NCBI RefSeq assembly: GCF_900109295.1 | Contig: NZ_FOIZ01000001.1 | Span: forward strand, 1,116,001-1,180,000 | Reading direction: 5' to 3' | Length of the DNA: 64,000 bases | Source of the DNA: Cognatiyoonia koreensis | GTDB lineage: Bacteria > Pseudomonadota > Alphaproteobacteria > Rhodobacterales > Rhodobacteraceae | Shown: in pieces, positions 49,337 through 58,598 of the stretch | How positions within the stretch are numbered: the first letter of the stretch is position 1 | How the letters are laid out: every line of letters begins with the position of its first letter | The notes under the pieces: model-generated | The model's database searches: none | What the model saw: only the letters and a program-made list of their open reading frames with translations | What the model was told of the DNA's origin: nothing | Translations under genes and position numbers: made by a program

Positions 49337-49747
49337 TTACGCGGCCGCGTGCGCCACAGCCCTTATCCGCTCGACCATCGCACGGACACCGTTGCTGCGC
49401 TGCGCTGAAAGATGGTCGTGCAGCCCCAAGCGACCAAGTTCCGCATGGGCATCGACTTCCAGGACATCTTTGACGTCCAAGCCATTGTAGAGATTTGCTA
49501 ATACTGCAATGAGACCACGTACGATCATCGCATCACTATCGCCGCGGAAACTGAACGTCGTGTCCGTGATGTCAGGCACCAGCCATACCTGCGAGGCGCA
49601 GCCGTCTACTTTGGTTGCAGGCACTTTGAATGCATCTTCCAAAGGTGGCATCGCCTTCCCGAGGTCGATCACATGCCGATAGCGATCTTCCCAATCTTCG
49701 AGGAATTCAAAATCATCGGCTAACTCTTCAAATGCAGCAGTGGCCAT
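49337..49747 (-). CDS. sufE: SufE family Fe-S cluster assembly protein
   Basis: A 136-residue protein with the SufE active-site Cys50 in VDGCASQVW, accepting persulfide sulfur from a SufS-type desulfurase. 'GRLGLHDHLSAQRSNGV' is the second family motif. The ATG at 49747 is chosen over the 'MGFL' extension, as the conserved part starts at MATAAF. Convergent with the DUF1638 gene. Confidence 0.93.
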   Translation of the reverse strand: MATAAFEELADDFEFLEDWEDRYRHVIDLGKAMPPLEDAFKVPATKVDGCASQVWLVPDITDTTFSFRGDSDAMIVRGLIAVLANLYNGLDVKDVLEVDAHAELGRLGLHDHLSAQRSNGVRAMVERIRAVAHAAA

Positions 49748-49868
49748 AAGGAACCCCATCGTTTGTCACCTTGACTTAGGTGGCGCTGCTGCAAACGTCC
49801 AGTGCAGAGCTTTTCAGCCAGCCGATCTTCCGTTAAGCAACTGTGAAGACGAATGAAAGGCCCTGCGG

Positions 49869-50339
49869 ATGCGCCCAACCCTTCCTTTATTGCTTTGCGC
49901 AACTTTGGCGATCAGCGGCTGCAGCCGAATTGCAGAATCGCGCTTCAACCCATTCAACTGGTTCGGCGCGGCAACGGTTGCTGCCCCGGTGGACGCAAAC
50001 GGAAATTTGCGCCCCTTGGTGACGGCAAATGCTTTGAACCGCGTCGTCGACGGGCGTGTGCCCGTAGATACGGTAACTTCGCTTCGCATCGATCGTAGCC
50101 CAAATGGCGGCATTGTAACTGCGAGCGGCGCTGTGCCCGTCGGCGCTTTCAATGCCCAGCTTGTGCCAGTTGCGCAGGACGGTGGAACGCTCACACTTTC
50201 GTTTCGTGTTGAAATCCCGGCTTCAGCAAGCGGCACGCAGACCATCACTGCGGCGCGCGCTTTCAACAATGCAGAACTTGCCGGTATCCAACGGATCGTT
50301 GTTCAGGCAGCACGTAACTCGGCATCGTCTACGCGCTAA
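49869..50339 (+). CDS. Lipoprotein of unknown function
   Basis: A 156-residue protein with a lipobox: hydrophobic signal sequence (residues 3-16) then ISGC with the lipid-modified Cys18. The mature part is Val/Ala-rich beta-like, with no known domain. It starts 121 bases from sufE and ends convergently with the rnd gene. Confidence 0.75.
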   Translation: MRPTLPLLLCATLAISGCSRIAESRFNPFNWFGAATVAAPVDANGNLRPLVTANALNRVVDGRVPVDTVTSLRIDRSPNGGIVTASGAVPVGAFNAQLVPVAQDGGTLTLSFRVEIPASASGTQTITAARAFNNAELAGIQRIVVQAARNSASSTR

Positions 50340-50346
50340 GATGCAC

Positions 50347-51504
50347 TCAGCGGGCGACCGTGATCACGCGGGCACCCTGCACTGCAAGTGCGACTTTGCC
50401 TTCGCAAAGCTCCAGGGCGTCCTTGCCGAAAACATCTTTGCGCCAGCCCTTCAAAGCTTGCAATCCGCGCTCTCCTGCGGCCAAAGCGTCAAGGTCCTGC
50501 GATGACGCGACAAGTTTTTGGGCAACACCTTCCTGATCGGCTTTCGCCTTTAAAAGAACGCGCAGCATATCTGCAATCGCCGGGTTGACCTGTAGTTTCT
50601 CACGCGACCTGTCTGGCTTAGGCAGATCATCGTTCGGCACGCTCAGACCGGCTTTGATGCTCGAAAGAATGCCCTCCGCAATTTCGCCCCGTCGTGCCTC
50701 GCGCAACAAAAGACGCGCGCGTGACAAGTCTTTCTCAGTCTGCGGTTTAGTGGATGCAAGTTCGACCAATGCGTCATCCTTGAACACGCGGCTGCGCGGC
50801 ACGTCGCGCTCTTGTGCATACTTTTCGCGGAATCTGGCAAGTTCCCTCACGATAGCCAGAAAGCGACCGGAATTCGTGCGCGTCTTCACGCGCTTCCAGG
50901 CATCTTCAGGATCAACGCGATAGGTCGCAGGATCGTTCAGAACGTCCATTTCTTCGGCGACCCATTTGTGCCGACCTGTCTTGCGTAGCTCGGAGGACAG
51001 AAATTCGTAGACGTCGCGCAGATGTGTGACGTCACCGATCGCATAAGTCATCTGTGCGTCAGTCAATGGCCGCCGTGACCAGTCGGTAAAGCGCGATGAT
51101 TTATCCAGCGAAGCCTTTGCAATCTTGCGGACAAGCGTTTCATAACCTGCCTGATCTCCGAAACCACAGACCATCGCCGCCACTTGCGTGTCAAACAATG
51201 GTGCAGGAATGACCCCAGCATCGACAAAAAAGATTTCAAGGTCCTGGCGGGCCGCATGAAAGACCTTCACGACGCCGGGATCGCGAAAAAGATCGTAGAG
51301 CGGTTCGAGTGACAGTCCATCTGCAAGCGGGTCAACAAGAACAGCATCACTCGCCGCATCATCCTGATACGCAAGCTGCACAAGGCAAAGCTTGGAATAA
51401 TAGGTCCGCTCTCTCAAGAATTCCGTGTCGACAGTGACATAGTCTCTTTTCGCAGCCTCAGCGCAGAAAGCGGCAAGGGCTTCGGTCGTCGTGATGGTGT
51501 GCAT
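50347..51504 (-). CDS. rnd: Ribonuclease D
   Basis: A 385-residue 3'-5' exoribonuclease that trims tRNA and other RNA ends. The DEDD catalytic site is seen as VDTEFL (D26, E28), 'VFHAARQDLEIFF', and 'TYAIGDVTHLRDVYEFL' in the exonuclease part. The HRDC domain lies at about residues 205-285 and a second HRDC-like region near the C-terminus. Confidence 0.95.
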   Translation of the reverse strand: MHTITTTEALAAFCAEAAKRDYVTVDTEFLRERTYYSKLCLVQLAYQDDAASDAVLVDPLADGLSLEPLYDLFRDPGVVKVFHAARQDLEIFFVDAGVIPAPLFDTQVAAMVCGFGDQAGYETLVRKIAKASLDKSSRFTDWSRRPLTDAQMTYAIGDVTHLRDVYEFLSSELRKTGRHKWVAEEMDVLNDPATYRVDPEDAWKRVKTRTNSGRFLAIVRELARFREKYAQERDVPRSRVFKDDALVELASTKPQTEKDLSRARLLLREARRGEIAEGILSSIKAGLSVPNDDLPKPDRSREKLQVNPAIADMLRVLLKAKADQEGVAQKLVASSQDLDALAAGERGLQALKGWRKDVFGKDALELCEGKVALAVQGARVITVAR

Positions 51505-51629
51505 GCGTGCCTGTTCAATATGTTTTGCCTTGTTTGTCTACAAGGTTTCCTCTGATACGCAATCTCTTGGCGGTTGAAAAGGCAACGCAGCAAATCGAGG
51601 ATGTCGAGGGAAGGCAGTATCAGTCCTGC

Positions 51630-52220
51630 CTAGAGCATCATCAACGTGCGATCACCATCTGCGAAACGTCGCAAGACTCGCGGATATAGTTCATGCTCAT
51701 ACGGCAAAAGACGGGCAGCAAGCGTTTCGGGCGTGTCATTATCGCGGACGTCAATGCTCGCCTGACCAAGAATTGGCCCATCATCAAGATCGGCGGTGAC
51801 TTCATGAACGGTACAGCCATGAACGGTGTCACCCGCCGCGAGAGCCCTCGCATGGGTATTGAGGCCCTTGTACTTTGGCAAAAGCGATGGGTGGATGTTC
51901 AATATCTTGCCGGACCATGCCGAAACAAATTCTGCTGACAGAACCCGCATGAAACCTGCAAGGCAAATGACGTCCGGCTGCGCTGCCAGCAACGCATGAT
52001 GCATTGCGCGCTCGAACGCTGGTTTGTCATTTGGATAGTCGCGGTGTGCCACTGTCACCGTTGGAACGCCGAGTGCTTCTGCTTTGCGCAAACCTGCAGC
52101 TTCGGCCTTATTTGAAAGCACGAGAACCGGGCGCGCCGGAAAGTCACCGGTCATCGCCGCGACCAATGACACCATGTTGGAACCGCTGCCCGATATCAGG
52201 ATCGCAACGCGTTTGGTCAC
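51630..52220 (-). CDS. purN: Phosphoribosylglycinamide formyltransferase
   Basis: A 196-residue GAR transformylase. '[10 protein letters not shown]' binds the phosphate, and '[17 protein letters not shown]' with '[16 protein letters not shown]' are the conserved active-site parts. It uses 10-formyl-THF. Its ATG overlaps the purM stop by four bases. Confidence 0.96.
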   Translation of the reverse strand: MTKRVAILISGSGSNMVSLVAAMTGDFPARPVLVLSNKAEAAGLRKAEALGVPTVTVAHRDYPNDKPAFERAMHHALLAAQPDVICLAGFMRVLSAEFVSAWSGKILNIHPSLLPKYKGLNTHARALAAGDTVHGCTVHEVTADLDDGPILGQASIDVRDNDTPETLAARLLPYEHELYPRVLRRFADGDRTLMML

Positions 52221-53260
52221 AGCAAGGTGCCTGAATAGCTGACACCTTCCCCTTTCGTCACACTGCCAAGGCGATAAACGGTCTCGCCCGCGTCTTCCAG
52301 CAACTGGGTCAATGCAGTTGCCTCATCTTTCGCAACGACAACAACCATACCGACGCCAGCGTTAAAGGTTTTGAGCAGTTCGCTTTCGGCCATACCGCCT
52401 GTTTCGGCAATCCACCGAAAAACGGGCGGGAGTGTCCAGGCAGACAGATTGATCACTGCCCCCAACCCATGCGGCAGCACACGCGGCAGATTCTCGGTCA
52501 GGCCACCGCCAGTGATGTGCGCTAGACCGTGCACGCCCCCTGCCCGCACAGCCGCCAGCGCCTGATTGACGTATAGCCGCGTCGGAGCAAGCAAGGCGGC
52601 TCCCAAGGTCCCGTCGTCAAAGGGGCAATCTGCATCCCAGCCCAGGCCCGACAACTCCACAACCCGACGGACGAGCGAATAACCATTGGAATGCACACCG
52701 TCCGATGCAAGCCCTAGCAACACATCGCCCTCAGTCACGCCCGCCGGCAAATCAGCACCACGCTCCATTGCACCGACTGCAAATCCTGCAAGATCAAAGT
52801 CGCCGTCGTGATACATTCCCGGCATCTCGGCCGTTTCGCCGCCGATCAGCGCACAACCAGATGCTTCGCAGCCAGCAGCGATGCCGTTGATGATCCGCGT
52901 CGCATCGGCAAGATCAAGCTTGCCCGTGGCAAAGTAATCCAGAAAGAAAAGCGGCTCTGCACCCTGGCACACAAGGTCATTGACGCACATCGCAACAAGG
53001 TCAATGCCGATGGTATCTACATTTCCGGTGTCAATCGCGATGCGCAATTTCGTACCGACTCCATCAGTTGCCGCAACCAGAATGGGGTCTACATACCCCG
53101 CACCCTTAAGATCGAAAAGCGCCCCAAAGCCACCCAGCCCTGCCATCACACCGGGGCGTGCAGTACGTTTCGCCGCAGGTTTAATGCGCTCTACCAATGT
53201 ATTGCCAGCATCAATATCCACGCCTGCATCGGCATAGGTCAGGCCATTCTTAATGGTCAT
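52217..53260 (-). CDS. purM: Phosphoribosylformylglycinamidine cyclo-ligase
   Basis: A 347-residue AIR synthetase. '[20 protein letters not shown]' at the start, '[10 protein letters not shown]', 'DGVGTKL', 'GGETAEMPG' and '[16 protein letters not shown]' are the family motifs. The ATG at 53260 with GGGGA eight bases upstream starts the conserved region. purM-purN are coupled. Confidence 0.97.
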   Translation of the reverse strand: MTIKNGLTYADAGVDIDAGNTLVERIKPAAKRTARPGVMAGLGGFGALFDLKGAGYVDPILVAATDGVGTKLRIAIDTGNVDTIGIDLVAMCVNDLVCQGAEPLFFLDYFATGKLDLADATRIINGIAAGCEASGCALIGGETAEMPGMYHDGDFDLAGFAVGAMERGADLPAGVTEGDVLLGLASDGVHSNGYSLVRRVVELSGLGWDADCPFDDGTLGAALLAPTRLYVNQALAAVRAGGVHGLAHITGGGLTENLPRVLPHGLGAVINLSAWTLPPVFRWIAETGGMAESELLKTFNAGVGMVVVVAKDEATALTQLLEDAGETVYRLGSVTKGEGVSYSGTLL

Positions 53261-53361
53261 TGCGATCCCCTCAGAAAGTTTGGGCCTCCCGTAACGCATG
53301 ATGCAGCGCCTTGCCAGTCTGATCTTGACCCGACCAGCCTGTCTGCTAATCCGATGCGCGG

Positions 53362-53438
53362 GGGCCTGTAGCTCAATTGGTTAGAGCAGAGCGCTCATAA
53401 CGCTTTGGTTGCGGGTTCAAGTCCTGCCGGGCCTACCA
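53362..53438 (+). tRNA. tRNA with CAT anticodon (tRNA-Met or tRNA-Ile2)
   Basis: A 77-nt cloverleaf with encoded CCA: acceptor GGGCCTG/CGGGCCT with discriminator A, D arm GCTCAATTGGTTAGAGC, anticodon loop CTCATAA, T loop TTCAAGT. It has a normal 1-72 (G-U) pair, so it is not the initiator. The GCGCTCATAACGCTTTGGTTGCGGGTT-like body resembles tRNA-Ile2 (k2C-modified CAU) more than elongator Met, but this needs the TilS identity check. It is 101 bases from purM, in the opposite direction. Confidence 0.88.
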
Positions 53439-53513
53439 TCCGATCCCCATTTCCCCATTGGCAGCCGTTGCGACTCTGCATAGTCTGACCGCAAACCAAC
53501 AGGAGATTTTGAC

Positions 53514-53813
53514 ATGCGCATTTACGCAACCGCCTTTTTCGTGCCGCTCCTTGCGGCCTGTACGCCAGAAGCCCCGGTTGCAGTGGCGGCTCCTGTCCCT
53601 GTCGCAGCACCCGTTCCGGCGGGTTGCACAGTCGATCCTGCGACAAGATCGGCAATCGGTGCGATGTCGCTGGATGATGCGATTGCTGGTGCTGCGAATC
53701 TGGGGCTGCCTGCCAGCGACGTACTGCGGCTTTGGCGCGTGCGCGATGGAAACGCGACACCTGGCGATATCGAATACGCACGCGGATGTCTGGGTGCTGC
53801 TATACCTGCGTAA
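53514..53813 (+). CDS. Small putative lipoprotein
   Basis: A 99-residue protein with a signal sequence and lipobox LLAAC (Cys16), then a Pro/Ala/Val-rich linker (residues about 22-36) and a C-terminal domain of about 60 residues with two Cys. I do not recognise it. AGGAG eight bases upstream of the ATG supports the start. Confidence 0.72.
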   Translation: MRIYATAFFVPLLAACTPEAPVAVAAPVPVAAPVPAGCTVDPATRSAIGAMSLDDAIAGAANLGLPASDVLRLWRVRDGNATPGDIEYARGCLGAAIPA

Positions 53814-53849
53814 GCTTTCGGCCGAGGCACAAAGTATACAATCGCATAC

Positions 53850-53883
53850 AAAACCCTCTTCCACCGATGAGGGTTTTGTTTTA
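53850..53883 (+). terminator. Rho-independent terminator between the lipoprotein gene and icd
   Basis: AAAACCCTC (53850-53858) and GAGGGTTTT (53869-53877) form a 9-bp stem with a 10-base loop, followed by GTTTTA. Also T-rich on the other strand. Confidence 0.82.
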
Positions 53884-53919
53884 TGGCACCGGTAAAGCCA
53901 CAACCGCAAAGGGAATCCC

Positions 53920-55128
53920 ATGTCAAAGATCAAGGTAGAAAACCCGGTCGTCGAACTCGACGGCGATGAAATGACCCGCATCATCTGGCAGTTCATCAAA
54001 GACAAGCTGATCTTGCCATACCTGGACATTGATCTGAAATACTATGACCTCGGGATGGAAGTCCGCGACGAAACCAACGACCAGATCACGATTGACGCCG
54101 CTGAAGCGATCAAGAAATACGGTGTTGGCGTCAAATGTGCGACAATCACACCGGACGAAGATCGGGTCGAGGAATTCGGCCTCAAGAAGATGTGGCGTTC
54201 ACCAAACGGCACGATCCGCAACATCCTCGGCGGCGTCGTGTTCCGCGCGCCGATCATCTGCAAAAACGTTCCGCGCCTGGTCCCCGGCTGGACAGATCCG
54301 ATCGTCATTGGCCGTCACGCATTCGGCGACCAATACAAGGCAACAGACTTCCTGATGCCCGGCCCCGGCACATTGACGATGAAGTTCGTCGGCGACGATG
54401 GTCAAGTCATCGAACACGAGGTTTTCAAGTCGCCGTCCGCCGGTGTCGCGATGGGTATGTACAATCTCGATGATTCGATTATCGACTTCGCCCGTGCTTC
54501 GATGAACTACGGCCTGAACCTTGGCTGGCCTGTTTACCTTTCTACCAAGAACACGATCCTGAAAGCCTATGACGGACGTTTCAAGGATCTGTTCCAGAAA
54601 GTTTTTGAAGAAGAATTCGCAGACAAGTTCAAAGCTGCAGGTATCACATACGAACATCGCCTGATCGACGATATGGTCGCCGCAGCCATGAAGTGGTCGG
54701 GAAAATTCGTTTGGGCCTGTAAGAACTACGATGGCGATGTACAGTCCGACACCGTCGCACAGGGCTTCGGTTCGCTTGGCCTCATGACCTCGCAACTGAT
54801 GACGCCCGATGGAAAAATCGTGGAAGCTGAAGCAGCGCACGGCACAGTGACGCGGCACTACCGTCAACATCAGGCAGGTCAGGCAACCTCGACAAACTCC
54901 ATCGCGTCTATTTTTGCGTGGACCGGTGGCCTGAAGCACCGCGCGAAACTCGATAGCAATGAACAATTGATGAAGTTCGCCACAACATTGGAAAAGGTCA
55001 TCGTAGATACGGTCGAAAGCGGTCACATGACCAAAGACCTCGCGCTCTTGGTGGGCCCAGAACAGAAATGGCTGACAACCGAAGGTTTCCTTGAAAAGAT
55101 CGACGAAAACCTGAACGCAGCGATGTAA
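53920..55128 (+). CDS. icd: NADP-dependent isocitrate dehydrogenase
   Basis: A 402-residue type II (eukaryote-like) NADP-IDH of the TCA cycle. '[20 protein letters not shown]' and '[19 protein letters not shown]' with '[12 protein letters not shown]' are family signatures, and '[30 protein letters not shown]' holds the metal-binding Asp cluster. GGGAAT lies before the ATG. It has its own promoter region after the upstream terminator and a terminator downstream. Confidence 0.97.
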   Translation: MSKIKVENPVVELDGDEMTRIIWQFIKDKLILPYLDIDLKYYDLGMEVRDETNDQITIDAAEAIKKYGVGVKCATITPDEDRVEEFGLKKMWRSPNGTIRNILGGVVFRAPIICKNVPRLVPGWTDPIVIGRHAFGDQYKATDFLMPGPGTLTMKFVGDDGQVIEHEVFKSPSAGVAMGMYNLDDSIIDFARASMNYGLNLGWPVYLSTKNTILKAYDGRFKDLFQKVFEEEFADKFKAAGITYEHRLIDDMVAAAMKWSGKFVWACKNYDGDVQSDTVAQGFGSLGLMTSQLMTPDGKIVEAEAAHGTVTRHYRQHQAGQATSTNSIASIFAWTGGLKHRAKLDSNEQLMKFATTLEKVIVDTVESGHMTKDLALLVGPEQKWLTTEGFLEKIDENLNAAM

Positions 55129-55151
55129 GCGTTTCAAGCACGTATCCATTC

Positions 55152-55186
55152 AAACGGCCTCGCATCGCGGGGCCGTTTGTTCTTTC
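55152..55186 (+). terminator. Rho-independent terminator after icd
   Basis: AAACGGCC (55152-55159) and GGCCGTTT (55171-55178) flank an 11-base loop, followed by GTTCTTTC. It starts 24 bases after the icd stop. Confidence 0.82.
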
Positions 55187-55282
55187 GCCATCACGCAAGC
55201 TACATACCAAAAACATTCATGTTTTCGCCTTTCGCGGGCCACTATCCATCGGCAAAAGACCCGAAGGCTACACAGGCGAAAG

Positions 55283-55933
55283 ATGATGATGCAAATGCGG
55301 GACCTTAATCCAATTGGCCGTGCGGCAAAGATATCGACGGTCATTTACGGTGTTGTAAACGTCATCTATGCGGCAGTCTTGCTTTGGTACAATTCAGTCT
55401 ACCGGACATATCTGAATGACCCGAACGCGGACCAGACGGCTCTTTTGCGTGCAGATGATGTCCTGCTTGGTCTTGGAATATTCTTTCTCATCGCCTTTAT
55501 CGGATGCTTTTCTGTAAATGGACGCTGGATATACTTGGCAAGCAAGAACGCGGCGATAGCCTCACCGGCACCTGACAGAGTGTCGCCCGGCTGGGCAGTA
55601 GGCTGGTATTTCGTTCCGATCATGAACCTTTTCAAACCTTTCACGGCAATGAAGGAGATCTGGGAAGGTTCGGTTGGTCTGAATCGCACCCCGGGAAGCA
55701 GTATCCCTGGATGGCTGACTGTCTGGTGGCTGTTGTGGATTGTCCTGAACATTGCAGACTCCGCTGCGTCAAATATCGGGACGGACCCCTTCTCGACACC
55801 GGAAGACTACATCAATGGCAACAGGTTGACCGCCGTAATCGCGCTCTTATGGCTGATCCCGATATATCTTTTCTGGCGCATTATCGACGAGGTGACAGCA
55901 GCCCAGACCAGTGCAAGTGACGTTTTTGCCTAA
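55283..55933 (+). CDS. DUF4328 membrane protein
   Basis: A 216-residue protein with four hydrophobic segments (about residues 17-38, 61-82, 142-162 and 183-203) and the family motif 'SPGWAVGWYFVPIMNLFKPFTAMKEIW'. It matches DUF4328; function unknown. The start is a run of Met codons (MMMQM), so the exact first one is uncertain. Confidence 0.85.
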   Translation: MMMQMRDLNPIGRAAKISTVIYGVVNVIYAAVLLWYNSVYRTYLNDPNADQTALLRADDVLLGLGIFFLIAFIGCFSVNGRWIYLASKNAAIASPAPDRVSPGWAVGWYFVPIMNLFKPFTAMKEIWEGSVGLNRTPGSSIPGWLTVWWLLWIVLNIADSAASNIGTDPFSTPEDYINGNRLTAVIALLWLIPIYLFWRIIDEVTAAQTSASDVFA

Positions 55934-56102
55934 GCTGCGTCGTTAAACCTGACAGCCCCGACCAATGGTCGCTCAAACGCCTCGGTATTAAGGCGCAAGT
56001 CGGCACCTGTGTTTCCTTGGCGATGGGTTTGCGCAATAGGGGGTGGCCTTTGCAGTTCAGACCCGCTATCGCGCGCACAAACTCCCATTTGAGGCACCCG
56101 AA

Positions 56103-57923
56103 ATGGACATCCGCAATATCGCGATCATCGCGCACGTTGACCACGGCAAAACCACGCTTGTGGACGAATTGCTCAAGCAGTCCGGCGTTTACCGCGACAA
56201 CGAAGCCATTACCGAACGGGCGATGGACAGCAATGACATCGAACGCGAACGCGGCATCACCATTCTTGCCAAGTGTACCTCGGTGGAATGGAAAGGAACG
56301 CGTATCAATATCGTGGATACGCCTGGTCACGCCGATTTCGGTGGTGAGGTCGAACGTATCCTGTCGATGGTCGATGGTGTCGTTCTGCTTGTTGACGCCG
56401 CCGAAGGGCCTATGCCGCAAACAAAATTCGTAACATCCAAGGCATTGGCCTTGGGCCTTCGCCCGATCGTTGTCGTCAATAAAGTCGACAAACCTGACGG
56501 CGAACCGGATCGCGCAATCGATGAAGTATTCGATCTTTTCGCAAACTTGGATGCCGACGACAATCAACTCGATTTTCCAACCATGTATGCCTCTGGCCGC
56601 GCCGGATGGTGCGACGCAGAACTGGACGGACCTCGCGAAAACCTCGACGCGCTGTTTGACTTGGTTCTGGCGCATGTGCCGACACCAAAGCAGATCGCGC
56701 ACAAGGATGAACCTTTTAGAATGCTCGCCACAACGCTGTCGGCTGACCCGTTCATCGGTCGAATTCTGACGGGACGTGTTGAATCAGGCACGCTCAAGGC
56801 GGGTGAAACGATCAAAGCTCTGACGCGCGACGGTGAACGTATCGAGCAGTTCCGCGTGTCAAAAATCCTCGCATTTCGCGGTTTGATGCAACAGCCTATC
56901 GACGTCGCCGAAGCCGGTGACATCGTCACGATCGCTGGCATGACCAAGGCGACCGTGGCCGATACCCTGTGTGATGTTTCCGTCGATGAAGCGATTCCAG
57001 CCCAACCAATTGACCCGCCGACCATCACGGTGACTTTCGGGATCAATGACAGCCCACTGGCTGGCAAGGACGGCAAGAAAGTTCAATCGCGCGTCATCCG
57101 TGAACGCTTGATGCGGGAATCTGAAGTCAACGTCGCAATCAAGATTGCTGACACCCCCGGCGGCGACGCGTTCGAAGTTTCCGGTCGTGGCGAATTGCAG
57201 ATGGGTGTTCTGATCGAAAACATGCGTCGCGAAGGGTTCGAACTTTCAATCTCGCGTCCGCAAGTCATCTATCGCGAAGTTGACGGCGAACGAATGGAAC
57301 CCATCGAAGAAGCCACCATCGACGTCGATGATGAATACACCGGTTCGGTCGTCGAAAAACTGACCGGCCCGCGCAAAGGTGAACTGGTCGAAATGCGCCC
57401 GGCAGGCGTCGGCAAAACGCGGATCATCGCTCACGTGCCGTCCCGTGGCCTGATTGGCTATCATGGGGAATTCCTCACCGATACGCGTGGCTCAGGCGTG
57501 TTGAACCGCCTGTTTCACGGGTGGGCACCTTACAAGGGCAAGATTCAGGGACGGCGTCAGGGCGTTCTGATTTCCATGGAAAACGGCACATCTGTTGCCT
57601 TCGCACTTTGGAACCTGGAAGACCGCGGCAAGATGTTCATCGGCGCGCAAGAAGCAGTCTACACTGGAATGATCATCGGCGAACACAGCCGGGAAAACGA
57701 CCTTGAAGTGAACCCGCTCAAAGGCAAAAAGCTGACAAACGTCCGCGCGTCCGGCACAGACGAAGCCGTCAGACTGACAACCCCGGTTCGCATGTCTCTC
57801 GAAGAGGCCATCGCCTACATTGATGACGACGAACTTGTCGAAGTCACGCCAAACGCGATCCGCCTGCGCAAGCGCTACCTCGATCCGCACGAGCGCAAAC
57901 GGCAGTCACGCGCGGCCGGATAG
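56103..57923 (+). CDS. typA: Translational GTPase TypA/BipA
   Basis: A 606-residue ribosome-associated GTPase. '[18 protein letters not shown]' is G1, '[14 protein letters not shown]' is G3 and NKVDKPD is G4. '[24 protein letters not shown]' is the switch I/G2 region. The EF-G-like domains III/V and the TypA-specific C-terminal domain follow. It acts in ribosome assembly and stress. The frame is open 20 codons upstream, but MDIRNIAI at 56103 is the conserved start. Confidence 0.96.
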   Translation: MDIRNIAIIAHVDHGKTTLVDELLKQSGVYRDNEAITERAMDSNDIERERGITILAKCTSVEWKGTRINIVDTPGHADFGGEVERILSMVDGVVLLVDAAEGPMPQTKFVTSKALALGLRPIVVVNKVDKPDGEPDRAIDEVFDLFANLDADDNQLDFPTMYASGRAGWCDAELDGPRENLDALFDLVLAHVPTPKQIAHKDEPFRMLATTLSADPFIGRILTGRVESGTLKAGETIKALTRDGERIEQFRVSKILAFRGLMQQPIDVAEAGDIVTIAGMTKATVADTLCDVSVDEAIPAQPIDPPTITVTFGINDSPLAGKDGKKVQSRVIRERLMRESEVNVAIKIADTPGGDAFEVSGRGELQMGVLIENMRREGFELSISRPQVIYREVDGERMEPIEEATIDVDDEYTGSVVEKLTGPRKGELVEMRPAGVGKTRIIAHVPSRGLIGYHGEFLTDTRGSGVLNRLFHGWAPYKGKIQGRRQGVLISMENGTSVAFALWNLEDRGKMFIGAQEAVYTGMIIGEHSRENDLEVNPLKGKKLTNVRASGTDEAVRLTTPVRMSLEEAIAYIDDDELVEVTPNAIRLRKRYLDPHERKRQSRAAG

Positions 57924-57998
57924 TCTTCAATCCCAACGTCACGGTGGAAAACGCCTCTGCGCTATGGCCTAGAGTCTCCTGAGGCAGGGAGAATCGAC

Positions 57999-58298
57999 AT
58001 GACCATAGCGACGACGGACGAGATGCGTGATCTCATCACCGCACGGGCCAAGGGCCGTGTCAAAGGCAGCGTTCGTCTGGAAATGCCGGACCTGGCGACC
58101 TATTTTGTTGATGAAACCGGAGCCGTTGAAAGTGACGCGCCGGCCGATATTACGCTGACTGCCAAGGCGCAGGTGTTCCACGATATCGCAACGGGCAAGT
58201 TGAACCCGGCAACGGCCTTTATGCTACGCAAGCTCAAGGTCGACGGAAACCCGATGCGTGCCCTGAAAATCGGGGAAATCCTGAGCTCGGACAGCTAA
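57999..58298 (+). CDS. SCP2 sterol-carrier domain protein
   Basis: A 99-residue single SCP2-like domain with 'SVRLEMPDLATYFVDETG' and 'FMLRKLKVDGNPMRALKIGEIL' as the lipid-binding-fold segments. It would bind hydrophobic ligands such as fatty acyl chains. GGGAG sits before the ATG. The gene is convergent with DUF1330. Confidence 0.85.
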   Translation: MTIATTDEMRDLITARAKGRVKGSVRLEMPDLATYFVDETGAVESDAPADITLTAKAQVFHDIATGKLNPATAFMLRKLKVDGNPMRALKIGEILSSDS

Positions 58299-58310
58299 GT
58301 CGCCGGAAAA

Positions 58311-58598
58311 CTAGGCGATTTCTTCCACAATACTCAATTCGCGCTGGCTTGCCCCTTTGGCAAAGCCAAGCGCTTCTTGGTAGGCTTGCGAATAATAACA
58401 ATCATGTGCGGCCTGAAGGCTTGGGAACCGGGCAACCACGTTACGTGGCCGGTCAGGACCTTCCAACTGTTCGTATTTTCCGCCACGTGCAAGAAATACG
58501 CCGCCGTGATCTGCTATGGCGACAGTCGCCCGCTTTGCGTATTCGCCGTAAGCCGCCTCATCCGTCACCGTGACGTGGGCAATCCATAATGCTGTCAT
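58311..58598 (-). CDS. DUF1330 domain-containing protein
   Basis: A 95-residue ferredoxin-like-fold protein of the DUF1330 family, with '[21 protein letters not shown]', '[24 protein letters not shown]' and '[14 protein letters not shown]'. Function unknown. Its ATG overlaps the alaS stop (ATGA), so it is expressed with alaS. Confidence 0.9.
   Translation of the reverse strand: MTALWIAHVTVTDEAAYGEYAKRATVAIADHGGVFLARGGKYEQLEGPDRPRNVVARFPSLQAAHDCYYSQAYQEALGFAKGASQRELSIVEEIA

Noticed and set aside
54199..55149. 316-codon frame antisense to icd
   Set aside because: Same reasoning: icd is certain and the frame has low-complexity Cys/His content without a domain.
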